From: Candidatus Dormiibacterota bacterium
GTDB taxonomy: Bacteria > Chloroflexota > Dormibacteria > Aeolococcales > Aeolococcaceae
Direction of reading: 5' to 3'
Assembly (NCBI GenBank): GCA_003153505.1
Contig: PLZA01000019.1
Span: forward strand, 26,500-90,499
Length of the DNA: 64,000 nt
Under the pieces are notes generated by a model. That model saw only the letters and a list, made by a program, of their open reading frames with translations, was not told the origin of the DNA and searched no databases. The position numbers and the translations under genes were made by a program. Every line of letters begins with the position of its first letter. Position 1 is the first letter of the stretch. Below are positions 1 through 8,976 of this stretch, piece by piece.

Positions 1-2
1 AC

Positions 3-287
3 ATCCCTGGTGCCGCCAACATCCCCTGGGCACAGGCGATCCAGGACGACGATACGTTCAAGCCGGCTGACGCGCTCCGCGAGCTCTACGCCGCTCAGGG
101 CGTGACCGATGACAAGTCGGTGATCACGTACTGCCGGATCGGAGAGCGCTCGTCGCACACCTGGTTCGTGCTCAGCTACCTGCTCGGCTTCCCTCGCGTG
201 AGCAATTACGACGGATCGTGGAGCGAGTGGGGCAACTCGGTGGGCTTGCCGATCGAGAAGGAAGCCCGCGAGGCCGTCGCCGTCTGA
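3..287 (+). CDS. Sulfurtransferase (rhodanese), 3' end only
   Basis: The reading frame enters from the left edge and gives the last 94 residues of a thiosulfate/3-mercaptopyruvate sulfurtransferase. The visible part is the C-terminal rhodanese domain. It has the IPGAANIPW strand, the active-site loop CRIGERS with the persulfide-carrying cysteine, and the closing [11 protein letters not shown] motif typical of the family. The enzyme moves sulfane sulfur to thiophilic acceptors in the cytoplasm. The N-terminal domain and start lie outside the window. Its last 82 bases overlap the convergent MFS gene. A second, complete rhodanese lies at 18707. Confidence 0.9.
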   Translation: MPGAANIPWAQAIQDDDTFKPADALRELYAAQGVTDDKSVITYCRIGERSSHTWFVLSYLLGFPRVSNYDGSWSEWGNSVGLPIEKEAREAVAV

Positions 288-1546
288 TCTGAGACCAGCA
301 CCATTGGCGTCCCGGCGAGGATGACCTCGTCGGGGCGCCGCGGTCCGCGGCGGGAGGCGAGGGTGGCCGGGATGAACGCCACAATCGATACGACCGCCGC
401 ACCGAGCACGAGCGCGGTCCAGCCGACCTGCTCGACCAGCGCGACCGCCGCGATGGCGCCGACGAGCATGCCCGCGTACAGCAGCAAGCGGATGAGGCCG
501 TTGACCCTGCCGAGGACCTCGGCCGGAACCCGCTGCTGGAGGACAGTCTGCCCGCGGGTCTGGTAGAGCGCCGCCGACGCGGTGCTGACAAACAGCAGCC
601 CAAGAGCCGGGACCAGGCCGCCGACCAGGGCGAAGAGCCCGAGCGGGATCACCTCGATCAGGAAGCCCAGCGCAACGCCGCGGGCGCCGATGGCGCGCGG
701 GGTCCAGCGCAGAAGGACAACGCTTCCGGCAACGCCGCCGGCGCCGACCGCAGCGTACAGCCAGCCGACATCGGTCGCCTGTCCGAATCGCTCGGCCGCT
801 GCGACGACGAGCACCGCCTGCAGCGCCGTGATTGCGGCGGCACTGCAGAAGAACGATGCGGCCAGGGAACGCAGCATTGGGTCGCGAGCCACGACGGCAG
901 CCGCACTGGTGCGGTCACCGGCGCGCCACGCGATGCGTTCGGCGGGAGCGACACGCAGCGAGAGGACGATCAGGCCGGCCATGCCGAAGGAGACCGCGTC
1001 TCCCCCAACCAGGACCTGCGGCTGGACGAACGGGAGCACGAGGGCCCCGATGACCGGAGCGACGAGCATGCTCGATTCAAAGAGCCCGCTGTATAGGGCA
1101 TTCACACGCAGCAAGCGGGGCGGCGACGTGACCCGTGGGATGCAGGCGCTGTACGCAGGCTGTGCGACCGATCCCAGGAACCCCGAGCAGGCAACCGCCA
1201 CCAGGATCGCCCAGATCGTCCCGCTGTTGGCAAAGACGACGATGGCGGCGGTGAGGACGCATTGCGCGAGAGCAGCGCAGCCGGCCACCAGGCTCGGTCC
1301 GTAGCGATCGGCCAGCGTCCCACCGAGGGTGGGGCCCAACACCTTCGGGGCAAATCTCGCGAGGATGTAGAGCGCCGGCGCAACAGGCCGATGGGTGAGA
1401 TTGAAGAGCAGGACGGCAAGCGCGACGACGGTCAGCCAGTCCCCGTAGGTCGAGATCCCGGCTGCCACGAGCAGTCGCGACGACCGATCGGCTTTCGGCA
1501 GCGTGCCCGCGGCTCGAGGAAAGAACCGGGCGGTATCGATCGGCAT
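206..1546 (-). CDS. MFS transporter (exporter type)
   Basis: A 446-residue polytopic membrane protein of the major facilitator superfamily. Hydrophobic helices run almost the whole length, with the N-terminal helix marker [17 protein letters not shown] and the loop ADRYGP after helix 2, the MFS A-motif position. The best guess is a drug or metabolite exporter; the substrate cannot be read from sequence. The ATG at 1546 is preceded by AGGAG a few bases upstream, which supports the start. The C-terminal 27 codons lie over the end of the rhodanese on the other strand. The next gene (1868-3013) is a clear paralogue with the same N-terminal motif, so the pair looks like a tandem duplication. Confidence 0.88.
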   Translation of the reverse strand: MPIDTARFFPRAAGTLPKADRSSRLLVAAGISTYGDWLTVVALAVLLFNLTHRPVAPALYILARFAPKVLGPTLGGTLADRYGPSLVAGCAALAQCVLTAAIVVFANSGTIWAILVAVACSGFLGSVAQPAYSACIPRVTSPPRLLRVNALYSGLFESSMLVAPVIGALVLPFVQPQVLVGGDAVSFGMAGLIVLSLRVAPAERIAWRAGDRTSAAAVVARDPMLRSLAASFFCSAAAITALQAVLVVAAAERFGQATDVGWLYAAVGAGGVAGSVVLLRWTPRAIGARGVALGFLIEVIPLGLFALVGGLVPALGLLFVSTASAALYQTRGQTVLQQRVPAEVLGRVNGLIRLLLYAGMLVGAIAAVALVEQVGWTALVLGAAVVSIVAFIPATLASRRGPRRPDEVILAGTPMVLVSDQTATASRASFSIGKPTELPHSLHDPS

Positions 1547-1867
1547 CTCACTCCTGGGGCGGGAACGGGAAACGAGCGCGACGCCGTGGGCTCAGACCCA
1601 CGACGTCGCACCAACGGATTCAGAACCCCCGGGCGCCCCGGGGATCACCAGCTGAGGATCAGCCCCAGCCCGCGCCTTCTGCCATTTCCGCCTCCATGGA
1701 TACCGCCGGCACCAACTCCTCGCCACATCGATGGCAAGGTTGGCGCCCAGAGCGTGCCGCCTTGACGCTCGCCACGTTCGCGGTGCTTGGCCTGGGTTAA
1801 CAAGCGTTGTCCACATCTGCACAAATCTTTGCGAGTGTTCCCAGCATGCTGACAAACCGCGGGCACA
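1547..1867. other. Gap between the two MFS genes
   Basis: There is no convincing gene in these 321 bases. Short frames here lack any family resemblance. The only structure seen is a GC-only inverted repeat at 1626-1643 with no T-run, which could fold in the transcript of either strand but is not a clear terminator. Confidence 0.5.
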
Positions 1868-3013
1868 TCAGGCAGGTTCGGCTCCCTCGCTGACGGCGGT
1901 GACGAAGAGCAGCATCGCGCCGAGCGCGCACACGATGAGCACCGTCGCCTGCCAGCCAAGCGGCTGTACCAGGCAGACGGCCGCAATAGCCCCGATCAAC
2001 ATGCCGAGATACCCGGCGAAGCGCTCGACGGCCATGGTCCGCCCCAGGAGTTCGCGCGGAACTCGCTGTTGCAGACCGACGGTGCCTCTCGTTTGATAGA
2101 GGGTCGCGCCAACGGCGCTGAAGAAAAGGAGCGCCACAGCGAGTGCAATCGTCGTGGCGAAAGCGAACGCCGCGAGCGGTGCGAGCTCGAGCGCTGTGAA
2201 GGCGATGATCGGAAGTTGCGTGACGCGCTTCGGAGTTCGGCGGATGACCGGGAGTGTCCCAAGCAGCGAACCCGCGCCGATCGCCGCGTACAGCCACCCC
2301 ACGTTACTGTCGCTGCCGAACCGCTGCGCCGCGGCAACAACGAGCACGGCCTGCAGGCTGGTGACCGCGGCAGCGTTGGAAATGTATGCGGCCGCGAGGA
2401 ATCGCAGCATCGGATCACGGAGGACAAGGGGGATACCCGCGGACATGCCGCGCGTGCCCCGAGTCGGCGCCGACGTGCCGGCCCCAACGCGCACCAACGT
2501 GGCAACCATCGCCGAGGCAAAAAAGAACGTCGCGGCGTCGATCGTGATGAGCACCTCGGGCGCCGTGAAGCGAAGCACCAGGGCTCCGATTGCCGGTGAG
2601 ACCATCAGGCTCGAGCTGCTTAATGCCGAGTACACACCCTGGACTCGCCCGAGCCCGGCTGAGTCGGTCACTCTCGGGATGAGGGCGCCGTAGCAGGGCT
2701 GTGCCGCCGAGCCGAAGAGTTGCGCCAGCGCGACCACCACGAAGATTGGCCAGATGACGTTGCTGTCGGCGAACACAACGATCGAGCCGGTGAGCAAGCC
2801 CTGAACGACCGCACAGCCGGCGGCGATCGGGGCGGGGCCATAGCGATCGGCAAGCGCCCCGCCGGGGAACGGCCCGACGAGCCGCGGAGCGACGCGGGCA
2901 ATCATGTAGACGGCTGGACCGATCGGGGAGTGGGTCGCTCGAAACAGGAGTACGACCAGTGCCACCGTGGTGAGCCAGTCTCCGTATGACGAGGTACCGG
3001 TGGCGATGAGCAA
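1868..3013 (-). CDS. MFS transporter, paralogue of 206-1546
   Basis: At least 381 residues, an MFS membrane protein closely parallel to its downstream neighbour. TSSYGDWLTTVALVVLLF matches [17 protein letters not shown], followed by ADRYGP after helix 2 and the same late YQTRG motif. The annotated start is TTG at 3011-3013, but the frame stays open upstream for about 35 codons with no ATG or GTG. Alignment to the paralogue suggests that about 20 N-terminal residues may be missing, so the true start is uncertain (a rare codon or a start shift). It is probably an exporter of unknown substrate. Confidence 0.85.
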   Translation of the reverse strand: MLIATGTSSYGDWLTTVALVVLLFRATHSPIGPAVYMIARVAPRLVGPFPGGALADRYGPAPIAAGCAVVQGLLTGSIVVFADSNVIWPIFVVVALAQLFGSAAQPCYGALIPRVTDSAGLGRVQGVYSALSSSSLMVSPAIGALVLRFTAPEVLITIDAATFFFASAMVATLVRVGAGTSAPTRGTRGMSAGIPLVLRDPMLRFLAAAYISNAAAVTSLQAVLVVAAAQRFGSDSNVGWLYAAIGAGSLLGTLPVIRRTPKRVTQLPIIAFTALELAPLAAFAFATTIALAVALLFFSAVGATLYQTRGTVGLQQRVPRELLGRTMAVERFAGYLGMLIGAIAAVCLVQPLGWQATVLIVCALGAMLLFVTAVSEGAEPA

Positions 3014-3629
3014 CCGAACAGCCGGGCTCAGCGCACCGCGAGGGGCGCGAACCGGAGCGGTGGACGCGCCCGCCGAGGCGCTCAGCGTGGGTTCCTTCGA
3101 GGAATTCTCAATCGCGTCGCAAGCGTACGCGAGCGGCCGTCAACCCGGGGCCGAATGCGCGCACTTGCGCACCCGGCGGCCCGCCTCGACAGGCCCCTCC
3201 GTGATAATGACGCGATCGACCCGTTATCGGCTCGTCACGAGATTACCCAATGGATCGTCACACCGGCGCTCTAGAGTGAGTGCCGGGCAGGACTGAGGCC
3301 TAGCCCCAGTTCTCGAGATCGCCCCAAGTAGCCATGGGAACCTCCTAGGAATATTGCGCCTGCGGGTAGCGTGAGACCTGACCGCTGACGCGTTGGTATT
3401 GCACGTACTGTAATCCTCTGGGGGTTCTCTGGGCTTAAGACCTGTTGAGCGATCTTATGTTCACATTTCTTCGCCACATCTTCGCGCTGTGATAACTGAC
3501 GCAAGCGACGCGATCCCGCCGAAGCAACGCGTCAAACGTCAAGCGCCAATAAGGGCTTTCGGGGTCGCGCGCTGACAATGCTGTCACGTACGCCGCGCCG
3601 TACGCCGCGTGCGGAATAGGATCCGACGC
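3014..3629. other. Divergent intergenic region upstream of MFS gene and histidine kinase
   Basis: About 600 bases without a recognisable long gene. It must hold the promoters of the leftward MFS gene and the rightward sensor kinase. The only items I can point to are the short frame with a strong ribosome site at 3300-3335 and the TAGGAT box before the kinase. Confidence 0.5.
3300..3335 (-). CDS. Possible 11-residue peptide with strong Shine-Dalgarno
   Basis: On the minus strand a perfect AGGAGG (3341-3346) sits five bases before ATG at 3333-3335, followed by the short frame MATWGDLENWG and a TAG stop. The peptide has two Trp-Gly pairs. It lies about 290 bases upstream of the leftward MFS gene, so it could be a leader peptide of that transcript or an independent small peptide. 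Such a site can also arise by chance in DNA of this composition, so this is a suggestion only. Confidence 0.25.
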   Translation of the reverse strand: MATWGDLENWG

Positions 3630-3632
3630 ATG
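3617..3632 (+). promoter_or_regulatory. Leaderless-type promoter of the histidine kinase
   Basis: TAGGAT at 3617-3622 fits the TANNNT -10 pattern and is followed after seven bases by ATG at 3630. That spacing would put the transcription start at or next to the start codon. The upstream GTG at 3609 lies before this box and has no ribosome site. Confidence 0.45.
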
Positions 3633-5132
3633 GTGCAGGATGCCGTCGCGCCCCGTACACATCGGGCTGACGATGTCGGGTGGTTTCGCGGCGCCGTGAC
3701 GACGCTCCGTCGACTGGATCTGGTGCCGAAGTCGCCGGCGCTCGGACCGGTCGATTACAAGAATGTCGGGCTCGTGGCCTACGTTGGCGCGACGGTCGTT
3801 GCCGCGGTGGTCGTCGGGATCGTTGCCGTTCTGACCGTCCGCGTCCAGGTCGACGTCGTGACGCTCGCGATTGCCGGACTCACGATCTTCCTGATGTCTG
3901 TCTTCGCGGTCAGACTGGCTCCCCCAGCCAACGTGCAGTGGGTCCCCACCGCTTTTGTTCACCTCGGTCTCGCGGTGACGTTCGGCCCCGCGGGAGCCGC
4001 CGTCGGGGCTCTGGCAGAGCCCATCGGCGTATCGATTCGCAGCCGCAACGGGTGGTTCCGGACGACCTTCAACATCGCGAACGCGTTCCTGGCCAATGTC
4101 GCCGCATGGGGCGTCTTCCTGTGGATCCATGGTCCCGATGCAGGTCGTGGCACGGGATCTGACCTGGCCGCGGGAGTGGCCGCCGGAGCTGTCAACTTCG
4201 CACTGAACTCAGGCTTCGTGGCGTTGGTCATACGACTGTCGGACCCCAGCGCCCCAATGGGGCGCGTCCTCCGGCAGCGCCTCTCGGTGCTGCCGTACAG
4301 CATCGGGTACGGATTTGCCGCTTTCGCTTTTGTGACCATGCACAGCGTCGCCGGCGCGGTGGGATTCATGGCGCTGCTGGCACCGGTGATCCTCCTGCAC
4401 GGGTTTCTGGTCATCTCCACGCGTCGAGTGCAGCGGTATGAGGAACAGCGCGCCAAAGACCAGAAGGAAAAGGAAGAGCTGCTCCAGAGAGCGGTCGATG
4501 CGTCGGAAGCTGAGCGCCGAAGAATTGCACGAGACCTCCACGACGGCGTCGTGCAGAACCTGGCTGGGATGGCGTTTGCGCTGTCGGCAGAGGCGTCGCA
4601 TCTCAAGACGGCGGCGGATGTTGCCAATGGGCAGAAGGACCTGCTCGAGCTCCTCGAGACATCCGCCAACGAAACCCGTGGGGCGATGAAGGACCTGCGC
4701 ACATTGATCATCGAGCTCGCGCCCCCGGCGCTTCGTCGCGAGGGACTTCAAGCCGCACTGCTTGGGGTTCTCAGCGAGATCAAGCGGAAAGGCACCAACA
4801 CCGAACTCGATCTTCCACCGAACCTGCGCCTTCGCGAGGATCGCGCAGCGCTTATCTTCCGCGTGGGGCAGGAGATCCTCCGCAACGTTGCTGCCCACGC
4901 CCAGGCCAAGAACGTCAAGGTCGAGTTGACGACTGCGGAGGGATCGGCGGTTCTGAGCATCCAGGACGACGGCAGGGGCTTCACGAAAAGCGATATCGAA
5001 CGCCGCAGAGCGGAGGGACACCTCGGCACCGTCGCCATCGTCGAGCTCGCCGAGAATGCGGGCGGAACGCTCACCATCGACTCCGAGCCAGGTCGTGGCA
5101 CGCTCGTCGTTCTGACGCTGCCCATCGAGTAG
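3630..5132 (+). CDS. Membrane sensor histidine kinase, NarL/DegS type
   Basis: About 500 residues. The N-terminal half has several membrane helices between residues 35 and 260, with no extracytoplasmic sensor domain of note. It is followed by a short coiled stretch and a HisKA_3 dimerisation domain: RRRIARDLHDGVVQNLAG, with the phosphoacceptor His near residue 304. The HATPase_c domain has the N-box EILRNVAAHA near 415 and DDGRGF near 446. It should autophosphorylate and pass the phosphate to the receiver gene 12 bases downstream. I prefer ATG at 3630 over GTG at 3609 because of the TAGGAT box. The membrane-embedded sensing region suggests detection of a membrane or lipophilic signal; the stimulus is unknown. 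Confidence 0.88.
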   Translation: MVQDAVAPRTHRADDVGWFRGAVTTLRRLDLVPKSPALGPVDYKNVGLVAYVGATVVAAVVVGIVAVLTVRVQVDVVTLAIAGLTIFLMSVFAVRLAPPANVQWVPTAFVHLGLAVTFGPAGAAVGALAEPIGVSIRSRNGWFRTTFNIANAFLANVAAWGVFLWIHGPDAGRGTGSDLAAGVAAGAVNFALNSGFVALVIRLSDPSAPMGRVLRQRLSVLPYSIGYGFAAFAFVTMHSVAGAVGFMALLAPVILLHGFLVISTRRVQRYEEQRAKDQKEKEELLQRAVDASEAERRRIARDLHDGVVQNLAGMAFALSAEASHLKTAADVANGQKDLLELLETSANETRGAMKDLRTLIIELAPPALRREGLQAALLGVLSEIKRKGTNTELDLPPNLRLREDRAALIFRVGQEILRNVAAHAQAKNVKVELTTAEGSAVLSIQDDGRGFTKSDIERRRAEGHLGTVAIVELAENAGGTLTIDSEPGRGTLVVLTLPIE

Positions 5133-5144
5133 AGTGGATTGCAG

Positions 5145-5546
5145 ATGCCCCCCGCAGCGACTCGCGTCATGATCGTGGACGACCATCCGGTCGTCCGCAA
5201 GGGGCTGGCTTCGTTCCTGGGTCACGAGCCTGACATCGAGGTCGTGGGGCTCGCGGATTCCGGCGAGCAGGCCCTCGAGATGGCTCAGGAATTGCATCCC
5301 GACGTGGTGCTCATGGACCTCTCGATGCCAGGAATGGGCGGTATCGAAGCCACGCGGCGACTCGTCGAGACCGCGCCGGGAACCCGCGTGATGATGCTGA
5401 CGTCATTCGGCGGCCACGAGCGCATGGTCGAGGCGCTGAAGAGCGGTGCGGTCGGCTACGTGGTGAAAGACACTGCGCCGGCTGACCTGCTCAACGCGCT
5501 GCGCAGCGTCGCGGCAACCGGCAAGGCTCCGCCTACTGCTTCTTGA
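5145..5546 (+). CDS. Response regulator receiver, lacking the HTH output domain
   Basis: A 133-residue receiver of the NarL/FixJ class: the acidic pocket IVDDHP, phosphoacceptor Asp58 in LMDLSMPGMGG, the switch Thr/Ser region and the conserved Lys in YVVKDTAP are all present. Family members normally continue through a linker into a LuxR-type helix-turn-helix (about 210 residues). Here the protein stops just after the linker begins, at ATGKAPPTAS. The stop lies 11 bases inside the convergent pntB. The kinase partner directly upstream is intact. Either this is a truncated regulator produced by rearrangement at the pntB border, or it works as a stand-alone receiver. TTG at 5139 is an alternative start. 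Confidence 0.85.
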   Translation: MPPAATRVMIVDDHPVVRKGLASFLGHEPDIEVVGLADSGEQALEMAQELHPDVVLMDLSMPGMGGIEATRRLVETAPGTRVMMLTSFGGHERMVEALKSGAVGYVVKDTAPADLLNALRSVAATGKAPPTAS

Positions 5547-6927
5547 CCTCAGCGATGAGCGCCGCAACCGAGGCTCGCGCGTCGCCGAACAGCATGAGCG
5601 TATTCGGCTTGTAGAACAGCGGGTTGTCGACCCCCGCGAACCCGGTGGCCATGCTGCGCTTGAGGACGACGACGGTTTTCGCCTTGTCGACGTCGAGGAT
5701 CGGCATGCCGAAGATCGGGCTGCTGGTCTGGGTGCGTGCTGCGGGGTTGACGACGTCGTTGGCGCCGATGACCACAGCAACGTCGGTTCGCGGGAAGTCG
5801 CCGTTGACGGCGTCCATCTCCTTGAGTTGCGTGTAGGGCACGTTGGCCTCGGCAAGCAGCACGTTCATGTGCCCGGGCATGCGGCCCGCCACCGGATGGA
5901 TGGCGTACTCGACGGTGACGCCGCGCTTCTCGAGCTCGTCCGCAAGCTCCTTGACCTCATGCTGGGCACGCGCGACGGCCATGCCGTACCCGGGCACGAT
6001 CACCACGAGCTGCGCAAATGCCAGCAACGGCGCGAGATCCTCCACGGTGGTGGGGTGGATGGTGCCGCCCTCGGCGCCGGCTGCGCTCCCAGCGGATTCG
6101 ACCTTCGAGCCGAAGCCGCTGAACAGCACATTGAAGAGCGACCGGTTCATGGCCTTGCTCATCGCCAGGGTCAGAATGGTTCCCGAGGCGCCCACCAGCG
6201 CCCCGCTCACGATGAGCACGTCGTTGCTCAGCACGAACCCGGTGCTGGCCGCGGCGAGACCGGTGAATGAGTTGAGCAGCGAGATGATCACCGGCATGTC
6301 GGCCCCGCCGATCGGCACGACGAACAGCACACCGAGGAGCAGCGACAGGACGATGAAGACGGCGAAGAGCGCGAGGTTCTGGTCCCCCACGATGAGGTAG
6401 ACGCCGATCGCCAGGATGACCACGAGCAGCAGCCCGTTGACCAGGCTCTGCAACCGATACGTGAGCGGACGGCCAGGCATCAACTCCTGCAATTTCGCGA
6501 AGGCGACGAGGCTGCCCGCGAAACTGAGTGAGCCGATGATGCAACTCACCATGATCGCCCACGTGATGTCCGGATGAGCCGTGCCACCGGCGACCGCCGT
6601 GCGGAAATCCTGTGCGGCGATGAGGGCGGCGGAGCCGCCACCCATACCGTTGAAGAGCGCGACCATCTGGGGCATCGCGGTCATGCGCACGAGCCGCGCG
6701 GAGACCGCACCGACAGCGATGCCCACGAGGATTGGCGGGATGATCAGTGGCCAGTTGCCGGTGTTGTGGACGAGCGCCGCGGTGATGCCAAGGACGAGCA
6801 ACATGCCCACCGCTGCGATACGGTTGCCCTGCCGCGCGGTTGCCGGCGAGCGCAGCAGCTGGATACCGAACATGAACGCGATCGCCGTCAGCATGTAGCC
6901 GAGGGTGGTGAGCGCGGAGGGCTGCAT
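5533..6927 (-). CDS. pntB: NAD(P) transhydrogenase subunit beta
   Basis: 464 residues. The N-terminal half has about eight or nine membrane helices (dII proton channel). The C-terminal third is the NADP(H)-binding dIII domain, with the GYGMAVARAQ nucleotide-binding loop and the late PIFGMPILDVDKA and KRSMATGF motifs. With the two alpha subunits it couples hydride transfer from NADH to NADP+ to proton entry across the membrane, supplying NADPH. It is the last gene of the pntA1-pntA2-pntB run (five bases after pntA2). The final codons overlap the truncated response regulator by 14 bases. Confidence 0.96.
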   Translation of the reverse strand: MQPSALTTLGYMLTAIAFMFGIQLLRSPATARQGNRIAAVGMLLVLGITAALVHNTGNWPLIIPPILVGIAVGAVSARLVRMTAMPQMVALFNGMGGGSAALIAAQDFRTAVAGGTAHPDITWAIMVSCIIGSLSFAGSLVAFAKLQELMPGRPLTYRLQSLVNGLLLVVILAIGVYLIVGDQNLALFAVFIVLSLLLGVLFVVPIGGADMPVIISLLNSFTGLAAASTGFVLSNDVLIVSGALVGASGTILTLAMSKAMNRSLFNVLFSGFGSKVESAGSAAGAEGGTIHPTTVEDLAPLLAFAQLVVIVPGYGMAVARAQHEVKELADELEKRGVTVEYAIHPVAGRMPGHMNVLLAEANVPYTQLKEMDAVNGDFPRTDVAVVIGANDVVNPAARTQTSSPIFGMPILDVDKAKTVVVLKRSMATGFAGVDNPLFYKPNTLMLFGDARASVAALIAEVKKQ

Positions 6928-6932
6928 CGGGA

Positions 6933-7271
6933 TCAGTGTTCCGAGGGTGCCGGCGGCGTCTCGGCCTTGTGCGCATCAACCGTGGGCCGGCGCCGGAACA
7001 TCTGCAGCATGCGATCGGTGACCACCCAGCCGCCGACGACGTTCAGGGTGCCGAGCAGCACCGCCGCCATGGCGATGATGTAACCGAGCGTGTCGTTGGC
7101 CGCTGCCGCCACCGTGATCGCCCCGACGAGGACGATCCCGTGGATGAAGTTGGTTCCCGACATCAGCGGCGTGTGCAGCATCGTGGGGACTTTCGAGATG
7201 AGCAGGAATCCCACGAACACCGCGAGCGCGAAGATGAAGGCTCCGAGTGCGAGCGTCTGTCCGGGGCTCAC
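6933..7271 (-). CDS. pntA2: NAD(P) transhydrogenase subunit alpha, membrane part
   Basis: 112 residues with three or four membrane helices, matching the separate C-terminal alpha subunit (PntAB, alpha-2) seen in three-gene transhydrogenases. Visible are the helix VGFLLISKVPTMLHTPLMSG and the motif NFIHGIVLVGAI. It forms part of the proton-conducting dII domain with PntB. It overlaps the upstream pntA1 stop by four bases (ATGA), which indicates translational coupling in one operon. Confidence 0.94.
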   Translation of the reverse strand: MSPGQTLALGAFIFALAVFVGFLLISKVPTMLHTPLMSGTNFIHGIVLVGAITVAAAANDTLGYIIAMAAVLLGTLNVVGGWVVTDRMLQMFRRRPTVDAHKAETPPAPSEH

Positions 7272-8410
7272 GCTTTGGCTCCCTGCAGCAACGCCTCGAT
7301 CTGCTCACCCATCGGCTTGCCCTCGTGGGTGATGCAGGTCTGGCTGATCACGACGTCATCGAAGTCGAGGTGCACCGCACCGTCCTTGAGCAACTGGCTC
7401 AGGAATCGCGTGGCGTTGTGCGAGTAGAGCTGGCTCGCCTGACCGGGGATGGCGGCAGGGAGGTTCATCGGGCCGAGGATGAGGACGCCATTGGCATTGA
7501 CCTCCTCGTCGGGACGCGTGAGCTCGCAATTGCCCCCACCCGGCGCTGCGAGGTCGACGATCACCGACCCCGTGCGCATCGACGCAACCATGTCCGCGGT
7601 GACCAGCACGGGGGCCTTGCGATTGGGGATCTGCGCGGTCGAGATCACCACGTCCGATTCCTTGACATGCTCGGCCAGGACCTGGTGCTGGCGGGCCTGA
7701 GCATCAGCTTCGAGCTCGCGGGCATAGCCGCCGGTATCCTGCTGCGTGTCGGACTCGACGCCGGTCTCGACAAAACGAGCACCGAGTGATTCGACCTGTT
7801 CGCGCACCGCGGGCCGCACGTCGAAAGCCTCGACCACCGCGCCGAGACGCCGGCACGTGGCGATCGCCTGCAGGCCGGCGACGCCGGCACCGAGCACGAG
7901 CGCCCGCGCCGGCGTGATCGTTCCGGCCGCCGTCATCAACAACGGGAAGATGCGCGGCAGCCGGAAGGCGGCCATCACCGCCGCGTGGTAGCCGGCGAGC
8001 GTCGCCATCGAGGAGAGCACGTCCATGTCCTGTGCCCGGCTGATCCGGGGCATCGCTTCGAGGCGAAATGCCGTGATGCCGCCGTCGACGAGCGCGCGAA
8101 CCAGCGCCGGGTCACCGATCGGCTCGAGGACGCCGACGAGGATCGCCCCCCGCTTCATCTGGCCGACGAACTCGACGTCGGGGCGGCGAATGACCACGAC
8201 GATGTCTGCGTCGGCCAGGAGCGCCTTTCGGTCCGCCACCACCTCGGCGCTCACCTCGCGGTAGGCGGCGTCGGTGATACCGGCCGCCGCGCCCGCCCCG
8301 GCCTGAATGGCTACCGTTGCACCCGTGGACACCAACTGCGTGGCGGAGCGCGGCACCAACGCGACCCGGGTCTCGCCGGGAGCAGTCTCGGTGGGGGCGA
8401 TGATGCGCAT
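7268..8410 (-). CDS. pntA1: NAD(P) transhydrogenase subunit alpha, soluble NAD-binding part
   Basis: 380 residues, the dI domain of transhydrogenase (alanine dehydrogenase/PNT family). It begins with the family signature ETAPGETRVALVP and has the NAD-binding fold with VLGAGVAGLQAIATCRRLGA around residues 170-190. VDLAAPGGGNCELT follows near the C-terminus. It binds NADH and passes hydride to NADP+ in PntB. First gene of the operon, divergent from the YbaK-family gene at 8449. Confidence 0.95.
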   Translation of the reverse strand: MRIIAPTETAPGETRVALVPRSATQLVSTGATVAIQAGAGAAAGITDAAYREVSAEVVADRKALLADADIVVVIRRPDVEFVGQMKRGAILVGVLEPIGDPALVRALVDGGITAFRLEAMPRISRAQDMDVLSSMATLAGYHAAVMAAFRLPRIFPLLMTAAGTITPARALVLGAGVAGLQAIATCRRLGAVVEAFDVRPAVREQVESLGARFVETGVESDTQQDTGGYARELEADAQARQHQVLAEHVKESDVVISTAQIPNRKAPVLVTADMVASMRTGSVIVDLAAPGGGNCELTRPDEEVNANGVLILGPMNLPAAIPGQASQLYSHNATRFLSQLLKDGAVHLDFDDVVISQTCITHEGKPMGEQIEALLQGAKA

Positions 8411-8448
8411 GCTGGGTGCTTACTCTACGGGTCGACCGTGTGGACGCG

Positions 8449-8976
8449 ATGCACGCTGACGAATCGGCGACTATCGAGACGAGGGTTCGCGACCGGCTCG
8501 CCGCCCTGGGCGTCGCGCACGAGATGCTGGCATGCGATCCGGATTTCGCCGACACCGCGGCCTTCTGCGCGAGGTATGGCGTCTCGCCGGATCAGTCGGC
8601 GAACACCATCGTGGTCGCAGCGCGCAAGGAGCCCGGCACCGCCTGCGCCTGCGTCGTGCTCGCGACCTGTCGCCTCGACGTGAACCACGCCGTGTGTGAC
8701 CTGCTCGGGGTGCGCAAGGCATCATTTGCCAGCGCGGATCAGACGCGCGAGTTGACGGCCATGATGATCGGCGGCGTGACCCCATTCGGTCTGCCCGACT
8801 CCCTGCCGCTGTATATCGACGCCCGTGTGATGACCCAGGACGCCGTGGTGATCGGCGGCGGGAGCCGATCGATGAAGATCAGGCTCGCACCGGTGGACCT
8901 CTTGCGCTTGCCCGGCTCGCGTGTTGTCGATGGACTTGCAACCCTGGTGGAGGCACCGACCCCGTGGCACGGCTGA
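8449..8976 (+). CDS. YbaK/EbsC-family aminoacyl-tRNA deacylase-like protein
   Basis: About 175 residues with the YbaK/prolyl-tRNA-synthetase-associated fold: NTIVVAARKEPGTACACVVLATCRLDVN, RKASFASADQTRELTAMMIGGVTPFG, and the closing VVIGGGSRSMKI. Family members hydrolyse mischarged aminoacyl-tRNAs (for example Cys-tRNAPro) or related esters in the cytoplasm. The exact substrate is not predictable. The frame is open from a GTG at 8416, but that is only five bases from the divergent pntA1 start, so the ATG at 8449 (or GTG 8440) is more likely. Its end overlaps the DNA glycosylase by 13 bases. Confidence 0.82.
   Translation: MHADESATIETRVRDRLAALGVAHEMLACDPDFADTAAFCARYGVSPDQSANTIVVAARKEPGTACACVVLATCRLDVNHAVCDLLGVRKASFASADQTRELTAMMIGGVTPFGLPDSLPLYIDARVMTQDAVVIGGGSRSMKIRLAPVDLLRLPGSRVVDGLATLVEAPTPWHG

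Noticed and set aside
1626..1643. GC-only inverted repeat as a terminator
   Set aside because: No T-run on either strand, and it lies far from both gene ends.
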